This document shows positions 12,613 to 24,935 of a DNA stretch of 64,000 nt, in pieces. Positions within the stretch are counted from its first letter, which is position 1. Each line of letters begins with the position of its first letter. Position numbers and translations under genes: made by a program. Origin of the DNA: Tyto alba (Eukaryota; Chordata; Aves; Strigiformes; Tytonidae); the NCBI RefSeq assembly GCF_018691265.1, contig NW_024881321.1:19445698-19509697 (forward strand), in the 5' to 3' direction. The notes beneath the pieces are model-generated. The model was not told the origin of the DNA. It searched no databases and saw only the letters and a program-made list of their open reading frames with translations.

Positions 12613-13544
12613 ATTTTCTTTTAAGAAATAAGTGAAATAAGTGATTGCTGTTTGTAAGAAACAACTTGTTTTCTCAACCCATGAATTCCAACAGTCATTG
12701 GGTAGTGATAGTTTCATTGTTAGTTTTCCAGAACATGATGACCATGATTAGAATAAAAGTAAATAAAATTCAGGATGTAGTTGTACTATAGTTGTACTAA
12801 GTATCCATTTCTGCAGCTCTCTCCTGTATGTCTATGGTGCTACTTAAACAGTGAACCACAACTTTCTGCAGCTATGGCGTAAAAGTGAACCAAGTGTGCA
12901 AAGCCGGTAGTTCTTGTTGTTAAGACCTCATGGGCAAATCTTTATGTGCAAACTCCCTTGATTGGCTGTCTTGGAAAAACTGGGGCCTAAATTTCCTTTA
13001 CTTGCATTCAGGCCTAAAGCAAGTGTAACACAGTGATGGCTGGAAATAAAAGATAGAAAATGTGTATTAAAATTTAGGGCTTAAGGTAAAAAACGTGGAA
13101 AAGAGCTTTGTTTCACATGTATTTAATGATTTACGCTTTATTATTTACTTGCTAACTTTTGCAGACCTTCAATGTGAAGAATTTTCACAGGAGCAAAAGA
13201 CACAGAGCAGCAGTCAAACTATGGAAGTGTGCTTTGAGCTGACTTCTAAGAGAACAGAACAACCAAAGTGCATTAGTGTTTCATGAGACTACTGGCTTTC
13301 AAGAGTGTGAAGTTACCTAAACTCTGTGACCGCTCAGAATTACGCATATGTTAGTATTTCATCAAAGTGAACTGAGGCAGCAAATCTGGACATATTACTT
13401 TTCAAAAATCAAAGTTTAACATAACTTCTCATGGCTGTAGGGCTCTTCAAAATGTCAACACTTACATGGGAATGACATTTTTTATTCTTTTGTAGGCTGT
13501 ATATTTTGTTCATCTGAAATATTCCTGGTTTTACTGTTTAATTG

Positions 13545-13755
13545 TCAGAGAGCGGAGTGGAGTTGGTTTAAACCCTGGCAAAAGAAAGAGAGTCTCTGGC
13601 CAGCCAGGCGCACCTCCCGCTGCTCATTTCCCCACCCTTCAAAGCTGGGTGCCAAGATCCCCACCACACACAGGCCTGGTGATACCAGCTGTGTCTCACA
13701 CTCACTGGGTATCTCTTCCCATGTCGTCTGGGCAGGTGATGGATACCACTGAAGC
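13545..13755. other. GC-richer islet of unknown nature
   Basis: About 210 bases with clearly higher GC than the flanks, including four CpGs. On the minus strand a pyrimidine run ends in TTTTGCCAG, which resembles a splice acceptor, and two overlapping frames of 70-80 codons are open. I recognise no protein. It could be an old repeat, a regulatory element or an unrecognised exon. Confidence 0.3.
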
Positions 13756-14032
13756 TGTAAAACAAACATGATAGAATCATAAAACATGCTTGTACGTCTA
13801 TAAAAGTCGACAGGTGGTTCCAGGCATTAATATAAAGAATAGAAAAATGCCAGGATCAGGTGAGATGGATGTCTATACTGTCCAGTTTCTGGTTCCCAAT
13901 TATGATGCTTAAGGCAGAGCAAACAAAGAACATGAGCAAGCACCTAAACGTTATATAGAATGCGATCTCAGCCTTCAGCAAACTGCAATTAATGCTCTTC
14001 ATGAAAACTATACCTGAAGGTACTTTCCATTA

Positions 14033-14052
14033 TTTTTTTTTTTTTTTTTTTT
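14033..14052. repeat. Poly(T) tract, 20 bases
   Basis: Twenty uninterrupted T with no recognisable element next to it. A simple homopolymer. Confidence 0.9.
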
Positions 14053-17000
14053 GGAAGATAACCCACTGAACTGATTAACTTGATGTCTACCCAAGTTCAA
14101 GATAGTGTACCAGAGCCCAAACTACAAAACTCAGAGCCTGTGTTTAAACTAAGATAGATATGTGCTTTGTGGTAAAACTGGTGGTCCCGATCCACCATTC
14201 ACCAAAATCAGATCTCTGTATGGAACATCCGACATCTCCTATGCAAAGTTATTGCACCCCTTCAAATCTGGTAATTTGGACACACTGGACTTGGTGATAG
14301 GCATTGCCATCTCCGTCCTCATGTTTTGAGAAACAGACTTGATCTCACTTCTTTTAGGTCCTTCCTTAGTCTACACCTGTAGGGGTGACTTAAAGCTCAG
14401 TGAAGTTGATGAAAATAAAGGAATAACTTTACCCAGCTTTGTGTCAAACTTTTGAAGCTAACATATGTTCATATACATGGCACCTTTTCAAGGTGAGAGA
14501 CAGCTGTGATCATGTGTCTGAAGGCAGAGGTAAATTAACTTGAATTTACTAGAGCTGGAAATTACTGATAAGAACCAGAGGCAAAAGCTAGGAAGTCCTG
14601 AATTCACTCCAACAGCGAACAGCTTTCACAGTTTCCAAAATGAGTTTTTAAAAAGTAGTAGGTATCTGTTTTTAATGGCCCAATGAATTACAAAAGGAAC
14701 CAGAAATGTCCACAGACTGTGTGATTTCACAGTACAAAAGTAGCCAAAGCACCTCCCAATCCTGGTAATATGGATTCCTTGAGTTGATTCCTCGTGAATC
14801 CCACATCTCAAGGAATCCTTATCACTAGAATTTTGGGTCTTCTAATGTAGGAATCACTAATGTCCTTTGATAAAGTTGTTCTGCTTTGTAAAACTAATGA
14901 ACTGTTTGTTAAAGCAGAGGCTTCAATGATGGTCTCACATATCCCAGATGAGTTCTGTAAATGCTGGGTTACAGAGTCAATTTCTCCCTCATGCTTTGGC
15001 TCAATTAATTTTTAATTATTTTTTTAAACAAAACAAACCATTTTGCAACAAATTATCAAACTGAGTATTTGCAATACTTTCATAAAAATTTTCATATTGC
15101 TCTTACTGATCCAAGGAGTCAGTTACAGAACAAGCCATCTTTTTTGGTTGTTTTGGGGAGGATTCTAAGCAAAGAAACCTGAGTTTTAATAAGCTCCTTT
15201 TACAACAGCATTTATACCTAGTGAAATGCTGCTAATAAAGCTTAGGCTTCAATCCTGCAAAGACCTGGCTCTTTGCCAAGACCTGAAGACATGAAATGGG
15301 GCTTGTATGCAAGAAAGTCTGTCTGTTTTTTCCAATTATATCTCCAGATCTAATGAAAGACATGACTTCTCATTACAAACTTTTCCTTGTTTAACTCTAG
15401 GCTTTGAAAGTAGTCTCCTTGGGTTTAATTACAGCATGTAAATTTGAGCACACATATCGCTCTTCACAGGATCAGGGCCTTGGCAATTATCAGGGCAGGT
15501 CAGGTATTAAAAATTGTCGTAATTCCTTAGCACAGCTCTGAAAATGGGTTGATCTGTTCTGCTGTATTTTCACGTACAGGTATCCAACATCTTGCAAGAA
15601 AATAAAATATACTCCTTAGATGGATTAATGGAGAAGCAGGGAAATTAAGCCAGGCCTGACACAGGAGGCAGTGAGTATAGGTGCTGGATTGCCAGTCCTG
15701 AGCCTCATCCACTGTGGGTGGACACTGCTTTTTCAGACCTATCCTCTGCTCTTCCGATCTTTATTCGTAAACACTGGCAGTTCTCAGACTCAGCCTTAAA
15801 TGTAGGCTTTCAACAGCTGGCACTTCTCCAGTTTAGCACTCTTTTTCACACAACAACTCTCATTTCTAAGTATTGACGTGCAGAGTTAGCCTCTCTGGTG
15901 CCACCTCAATTCCTACTCAATTCCTGCTATTGTATTTAAAGCTTTGATTATTGTCGAGTGCTATTGAGGGTTTCCGGTGAACCTGTGAAAATCCTCTTAA
16001 TCAATCTGCTCTGGCTATACATTGTTCACAGCTCTGATTAAATGCGTTGCATGCGTACTATATGAGTATGAAACTACCAACCCATTTATCTATCTATAAT
16101 GTATATATGTAAGCATATTTTTACATCCATATGTGGATATACATGACACACAAAAAATATGAGGGCATGTTTATGACCTCAGAGAACATTACCATATTGC
16201 AAAAGAAGTAACAGTGTGTAACTCGTGTTAAAACAGTCATAACCACCCTGTTTGGTCATCAGAATTAACCTGATTGTTTCATTCTATTTCTGTTGAATAA
16301 TTGTCTAATTATAGGATGCATCCAAATTATTTGTCAGGTTACTGGCCCAATTCCAGTGCTACTAGCAGCCATCATTTTGTGTTAGGACACATTTGAATTA
16401 GTTTGCAGACAGTCAATACTTCCTTTATATGATTTTAAATTGTGATAATTTCATTTTGGACTCGCTTGCAGATCTTGCAGTGCAGATCAATATATTTGAC
16501 CATTATTTCTCATCAAAGCACTCTAATTCCTTTCTACCTTGGAGAGACTAAAATGAACAATTAGCAATAGATAGTCCAGCTAATATTATATATACTATTT
16601 TGAGGTTAGGGTTGTTTCATGTTGAAAAGTTCAGATGTTTTAGGCCAGGAAGAACACAGAGAAACTGAAATTAGATCTTCCAATTTCTCAGTTGTTGCAT
16701 CTCAGGTAAATACATTTGCACAAGTTTCTTATGTTGTGGACTTTTCTTTCACAAAAAGATAGGGAAGACATAATGTGTTTTATACTGGCACTTATTAGAA
16801 TAATGGGACAGAATTTAAGTGCCTTGAACTCACAGAGGAATAATTTCAGCTAGATTTCTTCTCTGTGGGTGTTTCCTTTTTTACCTTCATGTCTCCTTGT
16901 CTCACTACTCTGGGTGGGAATGGGACACAGACTGTTAGACTGGGACCTGCCAAAGGAGATTTCCAGTAAAACTGCTATTGTTTTCAGCCATGCGAGGTTG

Positions 17001-17149
17001 ATCATAACAATATCATCAACTGATAACACTTTATGAAGCCCTCTGATAATCTGATTTATGGTGTCTCTCACAATTATTCCTAGTTGGTCATTTAACAATA
17101 TGCAGAAAACACCGAGCTTCAAAAATGCCTTTTGGTAACCAACTGAAGT

Positions 17150-17340
17150 TCTATTAGAGAATATTTTTAAAATGTTTTCTCCTATAATCTTTATAGATGT
17201 ATAAAATATTATATTTATAGTTTATAATAAAATAAAAACATGTTACATGTACTTATATTATTATGTTTATTATATAAAGAACATAAATTAAAATATATAT
17301 TATTCATATTACAGACTGTGTTTTGGCCAACATAGTATAA
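17150..17340. other. Very AT-rich block
   Basis: Almost entirely A and T (TATAAAATATTATATTTATAG and similar), with no clean repeat unit. Such blocks unwind easily and can act as matrix-attachment or replication-unwinding DNA, but nothing here proves a function. Confidence 0.55.
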
Positions 17341-20300
17341 TAAAGAATACTTTAAAAACAGATTATGGAAATCTTATTTGGGATTTCAAAGCTTGTTGTT
17401 CACTTGTCAGTAATAGACAGAGAACTTTGTACAAGGCAGACCTTTACTGAAAGTTGATAGGTTGAAGATTTTAAGTGTTTTCCAGTTATTGATCCTTACT
17501 GATAACCGGACTCAGAAATATTTTTCCCTGATTGATGAGTATAGGATAGGGCCCTTACTCCTGCAACGAGGGTGTACAACTCACAGGTTGCCACTAGATA
17601 AAATCTGCACATAAAAACAACTATGTGAACTGTTGCATTTTGATGACATAGTTGTGCATGTGTGGGAAAACACCATCTTCTGCTGAAAAGTTTTCAGTTC
17701 ATTATTTGGAAGATCATTTTAGAGTGATACAAAGTATCTCAGTTTCACATTAGGCTGCTATTATTGAACCATTATTTGGCATGATGTTAATAGCTTCCAT
17801 TTTCTTAATAGCCTTTAGCAAACCAGTAAGCTCTTAACAGCAATATTTTGTCCTTCAGATTGCAGCCCTATGGTTTTTGCTGTCATCATGTAAAAACATG
17901 AAAAATTAAGTCTGAGAGGTATCATTCTTACTCTTTTAAATATCTATTCCTTCCCTGCAGTTTGTTGCCCACCCTTCTTGCAGGTGAGTGTGCTCAGTAC
18001 ATAAGGGCAATCAGCCAGTTCTTGCAGCTATGGGGTGGGATGTAAGGCACCATCCTCCCCTTCACATTTGAACTCAAAAGACTTGCACCCTCTCTACATT
18101 GCTGGTCTTTCTTTAGCCAGTGGCACAATCATTTCAGCTGTCTTGAAGGCCTGTTTAATGATCAGATAAATTGTTCCAAGGAAGAACTTAAAAATACTTC
18201 ACTGTCTAGGATAACAAGCTAGTTTTTGACAATGACCTCTATGATGCCTTGGTTGAGTTAGTCAAATCCTACTATTAACACTTAAAATGCCACTGGAATT
18301 ATCACTGGAATACGACCCAGTTCATCTTCAATACTGTCTTTAAATCAAGGGTAGCATGGTGAAAATTCCACAGATACTATTAAGCCAAATTAATTAGGTC
18401 TGATAAAATGTTTTAACAATAATTTCTGGCCTAAAATTTAGTGTAATGCTGTTTATTAAATTAGAAATTTCCCGTTGAATCACAGTTTAGTTTCTGACTC
18501 TCTTTCTTCCTTGAAGTCAGAAGTATGTCCCTCTGCAGATGTGAGCAGTGCACCAAAGTGGCTCCAGTGAAAATTCAGACAAGGCATGGGTTTTCAACAA
18601 GGTTGAAGAGGATGAGTTTTGCAGGAAAAAATACAATACTTTTGTCTCATGTTCCATTATCATCAGTGTATTTCCAGTTGTCTATTTGTTAACTGTACTT
18701 TCATCAAATACCTGTTATTCATGCATATGTGCAGTAAATGGCTTTTGTATCTTGACAAATTAATATTTTTTATTTATTTTAATACTCAGCTTGAGATTTA
18801 GTTCCATAATTTATTTTAAATCTGTTACCAGAATTCATATTCTGGATAAAAATTTTGGAATGTTAGTGGATTAGAATTGAAGAACCAAGTAAAAATACAG
18901 TGGATTTAACTTTGTTTAATAATTTTTCTTTCCAAAAAGTTAGGCAGGAAAATCTTAGTTACACAAGGATACTGGAATTTGACAGTATTTTGGGAAGGAA
19001 AAGATCTTGGAATCAAATTGTGTGTGTGTCTGTGTGTTCATTCTTTCTTTCCATATATTTTAACAAATTTTAAAGCAGAGGCAGGGACTTAGGCACAGAG
19101 CATCCTCTTGTGAATTTCGAAGGCAAGTCTTGCAGTCGGTGTAGTCTCAGAGATGTATTTGTTTAATTCATTGAATAAAAATAGTTTAAACAGCTTTCCT
19201 TACTACCTCCCTGTTAGCAATTCAGATTCAAAATCCCAAGGATCAGAGTCTAACTTGAAGATTCCAGATTAAATGTCCACATTTGACTGCCAAAAAACCT
19301 TATCTTTACTTTTAGAAAGAACAAAATTTATCTGTCTAGGATCACCAGAAATGAGTACTCATTATCTATTTTTAATTTATTTTCAAGTTTTCATGGAGCT
19401 GATACAGTTTTAGGATATAATCTTCAGCATAATATTCTAGTTTCTGTTATTTGCACTGCTAAAATCATCAATTATTGGCCTTGGAACTCAAAACATGTCC
19501 TTTAATCTTTTGATTTTTCTTTAAACTTAGACAAAACAGTGGAATATACTGGAATTCTCTGGATTTCTGTAGATGTGGTATGAATCTAGCAGAGCATGAA
19601 TTTCTTTTAAAACTAAGAATATTTTCTTATCCTCCACAGTAGTAGGTGCTGATTTTGTTTTCAGATTGAAGTGATGTTTTTTCAGTTAAAATATCGGTGG
19701 AGTGGAATTTCAGAAGTGCTGCAGTGGAGGTTCATGTTACACTTATATGCCACTTCTACTTGTGCTAAAAAAAAAATATTAATTTTAGAAAATTGTAGTT
19801 AGGAAGATTGATCTAATTTCTTTTGCAAGGGATAATTCCTGTACAATGACTTCACTGCTTGACACCATGGAGCTTATTCAGTTGAACTTCTGCAGAGCAT
19901 CAAAATCCAATATGTAAACTTTAAGGGCTGTACTCATCATTTTCATTTGTGAAGACAGTTGTACCCTATGGCATGGTTTCACAGCATGTTTTTTAAAACT
20001 CCTAGTCATCTAAAATCCTAAAAATTTTTACTACTCCCTTGTTCCTATGAGCTTAGATTGGGCACACAAACACTGTCTATCCAAAGATCCAAATTCTAGT
20101 AGGTCATCCTTCCAAAACTGATTCTTAGCAGGTCCTTCTTACATGGGTCTTGAATGCTTACATCAACTTGCCATAGCTAGTTTATTATCCCTGAGAACTG
20201 GTGTGCACGAGAAAAGTGAATTACTGTCATGAGAACCATTCATATGTACATAACAACTAAATCAACAGCAAGGATTAGATTAATCTCTTTCACTAGGAAA

Positions 20301-21049
20301 CAACAAAAGGATCAGTGGAAGTACCTGTCCATACAAAGACTCCCTCTCCTCTGCTGTTTTAAAGTTCAACAGCACAATTGCCGTGCAGCTGGGTGAAGAA
20401 AAACAACTAAAATTATACATTAACAGACTGGACAATTTTTGTATTTTAAGTTGTTACACAAGATGGAATATCTGTACCCACAAATGGGAAAAGTCACTTT
20501 TCAGTGTTCACAGCATTCTTGCACACTGAACTCAATCTGGCCATGAGGATGCACTACATGTTTGCAGAGAATTTGATTTTCACAACATATTGCAATGTTT
20601 TTATGGCCTAAATTCTGTCTGAACTGTTCAAATGGTTAAAAAAATCTGTGTGTTGAAGAAATTTCTGCTGGTGTTGACCACAGTAATGCATGTCCTCAGA
20701 GATACAGAGCCCTCACTAAAAAAGTGAGGAGCAAGTTCTGCCTGCAAATGCTATGCTTGCCCTCCTGAAGAATAATGTTTATATTTAAGCTTTTGTTTCT
20801 ATTTTCAAAGCTTGTTATGCTCTGACTGCAAGTGTTTCATACTTGAACCACAGGAAGAGGCTTCTATTACACTGCTTGGCACATTGGGATTGTCTACAAA
20901 TTTCTGTGTAAAAGTCTAAGATTTTTCAATTTCTTGCTTTCAATTCCAAATACAAAATATTTTTTTTTAGATCTTGCTTTTTATAATAAATGCACACAGT
21001 GATTCATATTTACCTTGGAATATGATATATCCTTATATTCTACATCTTA

Positions 21050-21147
21050 TCTTGCTGGGTTTACTGGAGGAATCACTGTGTTGTGCAAGAGGTCACATTA
21101 GATGATTAGATAATAGTTCCTTGTCTACTTAAAAATCTATGAATCTA
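21050..21147 (+). mobile_element. Old CR1-type LINE, 3' end only
   Basis: The stretch GCAAGAGGTCACATTAGATG, then ATTAGATAATAGTTCC and AAAAATCTATGAATCTA, follows the pattern of 3' ends of older amniote CR1 elements: a GTCAGACTAGATGAT-like block, a TTCC-containing block and a TCTATGAATCTA tail. Only the last hundred bases remain, so this is a heavily 5'-truncated or eroded copy. The tail type differs from the ATTCTATG tails of the other copies, suggesting an older subfamily. Identification is by eye from the tail signature. Confidence 0.6.
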
Positions 21148-24100
21148 AAAGTATACAAATATAAATAACATATACACATATGTATTTAAATAATTTGCAG
21201 TACTTTTTCCACTGATGAAAAGAATTAATAAATAATTACACATAAGAGATACTTGTCAAGTTGTGTAGCATCACCAAGACAACATCACCAAGATACCATG
21301 GCATTCAAAAACCATAGTAAGGATTGTGGCATATGTTGTCAGCATGACAGAGTAATAAATGACTATCATAATTATAAAACAGATAAAATGAAAAAAATAA
21401 ACCAAAAGGTCTTTAAAATAAATAGTATTTCCTACTCATGTTAAAAGACAAATTTTGTTTGAGGAAATCACACAGATTATACTTTTTTTAAGCTAACCAA
21501 CATTGTATAATGAGTGTGGTGCATGTTAGGGAAATCTTTGTTTCTTGTAACAACTTCACTGTGGGAAGACTACAGGATACAGTAGACCTGTGGACTAATT
21601 TAGTATTGCAAATCCTGGGTTCTTGAATGGGAAAAATGCCACTTATTTTAACAGGGAACAGAAAACTAGTCAGAAATAGACCTTGAAATTAAGTTTCTCA
21701 TGCCCCTTTATGTGTGCTTGAGAATTTGATTCTTCAGCATTTTCACGGTAGAGGTATCAGTAACAAAAATTATCTTCAGCAATCATTTTCATCACATGAT
21801 TTTCATACATGAACACATTGTATCTAACAAAAAGTCCATTCTTGTAAATACAATTAATTTAGTATCTTTACATTATCCACGGGTATTGATGGAATACAAG
21901 TTACTGTTTTCCATCAAAGTATTTCGGAGGAAGGTTTTTCCTTATAAATTCCAATAGCATGAATTTTCTGTTATTAGTGTTTGGTGACCTTGTGAAACAG
22001 TGGCTCTGCTTTTTGGAGAGTGCAATAGATTTTCCTAATTGTGGCATATGGAGCTCCAGAGTGTGCCCCTTGACACATCATCTGATAACTTGATAATGTG
22101 TAAAAGCACTGGAGAATGCTGAAGCTGCAGCAATGTCAGGAGCATCAGAATAAGCAGGTTCCAGGATGCAGAGGTGAGCGCTCATCCTGTGAAACAACAT
22201 GTTTCTTCTTTGCCATTAACAGATGTGGCTGGACTATGAGACTTAAACCAAAGGAATGGGCTGGGTGTAAGATCTTGTGATATTTTCTCAATGGGTATTT
22301 TTTTTTGTTGTTGTTTTGTTTTGTTTTTTTTCTGCAATAGGAAGTTTGCCAATGTCTTTAGCCTTGATAGCTGAAATCAGACACTAATGTTACTATATAC
22401 ATCTCCATTCTATTTATTGAGACTGCTATTATTATTATTTTTAGCAGGAAGGTTGTTGTGTTTAAAATAAACTATTTTATCCTCTAATAAAACTTACCAA
22501 AATAAATGGCACAAGTTAAAACAAACTCAGAAAATAATCTTTTAAAAGTAATATATGATCAATCTCAATGAGATTTCTAAACCTGAAGTAATAAATTTTT
22601 TCAGAAGTTCCTCAGTGGCTTATGATCTAACTCACTACAACAGTGAGTTAGAAGCTGTGGTTCCTGTACTTGAAGATGCTCAGAAGATTCTCACATTTAA
22701 TGGGAGTCAGTCAGTTAATCCTGTGGATTTGAGACAAAATTAGTTGTATTTGAATCTTACTCTTGTAATCGCAGGTGATACACCTCCCCAGACCTTTAAA
22801 TGAAGTACCTAGGATGTGTAATGAAGTTTCCCTGCAAATGATTGTCTCTTTCTCTCTTTATCCCTTTTTGTGATGCCAGTAGACACAGTTTAGCCTAAAA
22901 TTGGTGATTTCTGGAGGGCTAAATTTAGGCCAAGGTGAATATTACCCTGACAGCATCTGTCCCTACTACTAAAACAATTCTGAACCAGTACACATAGCTC
23001 CCATGGGCTCACCAGGAGTTACTAATGCTTGCCTACAGACAAAATGTAGCCTTGATGTACCAAATTCCTCTCACACTTTGTCTTAGAGAAATGTCCTAGG
23101 CTTTCTCCTCAATACATAATAGATCTAAGTCTCACTTTGAGTCCCCCAGATCCTGCAGAGCTTTCATTTACAGCTTCTGGTCTGATGATTTTTCTCACTA
23201 AAGGAAGTTCCCTCTGACTTTCAAGTTCTTAATGCTTTTTTTTTTGCTTGTATATTCATACTTACTGAACTCTCTATGTGTCTAATTTGTCCTTCTTGTT
23301 TAGGGCTCACCATTTTCTAAGTCTCTTTTTCTTGACCATTTGAAGAGTCTGGTATTTTAATTAATTTTCCTTTGTTTCGTTTCAAGCAATTTTGCTTCAT
23401 TAAAGGAGAAGGTTGGATTTTTCAAAAGCACCAGCATGGACCATAATTACCATTCCTATTTCAAATAACGTATTAGATCAAAGATTGAGGTTCATCTTGT
23501 CTATCATATCTGTCCCCAAGTTACTCATGAAGTTCTATACTAATTGGATATACTCCTTTTATAGTCAGTGAAGAAAGATATGAACTTCTAGATAATCTAA
23601 AGATAGGCAGAATGAATCATAAAACATTAAATGCTATCTATCTTAAACACCTATTTTAGGCTGGAAAGACTAAGAAATATATCTCCATTGGATATAGAGG
23701 AAGCCTAGAAACCCAGCTAGGATAACATAAATAGGTTTTAAATGTCTAAAGTTAGATGAGCTCAATCACACAAGATATTTGTGATCTGTTTGGAAACGTA
23801 CTAAGAAAAAACCCCAAACAACAACAGAAATTTTTCCTCAATAACTTTGTTTTCATTATTTTCTCTTTATATTCTAGCTCTGCAAATTGCAGAATTCTTT
23901 GGACTTACTCTGTTACATTAAGATGGTATGCAGGTCAGCTCTTCTCAGACACATTTACTGAAAAAAAGGATGCCTCTGGAACTTTCTAGAAGACAATTAG
24001 GCAGGTTTTTAATTATTATTTAGAAACTAGACATCTGAAGAAATAAAGACAAGCAATGTTCCTAATGATGCAAAAATGGCTGTGTGCAACACTGTGTTTG

Positions 24101-24324
24101 AGTTTAGATGATAGAATTCTAAATTATGACTTGAAGAATAAAGAGATTTGTTTATTTTTCATTATGAAAGCTGGTATCTGAGTAGCTAGAAAATGGTAAG
24201 CTTTAGATAGATGAGTTCTTAGGAATTCCCACTGAATTCCTTATTAAATGTGGATTTTAATGCCTGCTCTGCAACACACATTTAAAATGTTACTTTTAAG
24301 TTTCACAGTTCTTCAGTTCAATGG
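21148..24324. other. Gene-free stretch
   Basis: No supportable gene. It has a T/G-rich simple repeat at 22298-22331 and a moderately complex unique segment at about 22010-22190. Nothing else stands out. Confidence 0.5.
22298..22331. repeat. (TTG)n / (TTTTG)n low-complexity tract
   Basis: Runs of T interrupted by single Gs at 3-5 base spacing. A simple repeat without coding potential. Confidence 0.85.
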
Positions 24325-24935
24325 AGCAAAACAGAGTGATGCATGGGGGGACCGATAAGAAGAACCTCAACTACAAGCTGTGAGTTCACTATGTGCAAGA
24401 GACCAAGAATAAAGAGCTGTGTGAACTGCTGACTGATCACTCAGTGTCTGAGTCACCAGCTGGCCATAGCTGGGGCAAAGCCAAGCAAGTATGCAGAGGA
24501 GATATTCCCCACAGGGGAAAAGAACTAATGGGACCTCTGTACAAGGTACTTGTGAGAGCAATGAAATATTAAATGCAATTCTGGTTCCCTCAGTTTTAAT
24601 AAAGATACCTCTGCACCAGATACAGGTGCAGAGGAGTGTTAGCCTAATCAGGGGTATAAAGAAAGGAAATATGAGCAAAGACTAGGAAGATGAAGGGGGA
24701 AAGTATTGGTTTCAGTACATCAGGAGAGCTGGTATGTTGGGTAAGGGAGACCTGTTTAGTGCAAAGGACAGTATTTGCTAAAGAATAAGTACATTTAGAG
24801 TTGTTGAGACTGAACTAAGATTGAAAATCAGAAGAAAGTTCACACATTAAAACAGGACACTGGCATAGCTTTTCAGCACAAATACTGGTGGGAAAAGCCT
24901 CAGTAGTCTTAAAATAGCAATCAGATCCATTTATT
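24325..24935 (+). mobile_element. Ancient CR1/L3-type LINE fragment (RT C-terminal region)
   Basis: A roughly 600-base fossil on the plus strand. Conceptual translation shows family landmarks in the expected order: a KELCELLTDHSVSESP-like segment (consensus KDLGVLVD), then GKAKQV, a degenerate ALVRPHLEY region, VQRSVSLIRG (codons 24626-24655), LRLKIRRKF (24815-24841; family form RLDIRKKF) and a HWNRL-like HWHSF at about 24858. These are the same landmarks as in the CR1 copies of this window, but the nucleotide sequence is far more divergent. The first two of the last three blocks share a frame; the third does not. The fragment therefore seems to belong to an older CR1/L3-clade element. Boundaries are approximate and subfamily is not assigned. 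Confidence 0.68.

Larger units (their letters stand above)
10173..21049. other. Gene-free stretch between LINE copies
   Basis: No exon, RNA gene or recognisable transposon body. Two 20-base T tracts (12593-12612, 14033-14052), one GC-richer islet (13545-13755) and one extremely AT-rich block (17150-17340) stand out. A small direct repeat of AAAGCATATTAA occurs at about 12084 and 12105. Open frames are 60-90 codons and scattered. Confidence 0.5.

Noticed and set aside
13767..13785. TGATAGAATCATAAAA resembling an inverted CR1 octamer tail
   Set aside because: The sequence following it does not continue into the CR1 3'UTR, so the likeness is probably chance.
24367..24678. 103-codon minus-strand frame with hydrophobic stretches
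   Set aside because: It is antisense to the ancient LINE relic, whose sense-strand landmarks explain the sequence better.
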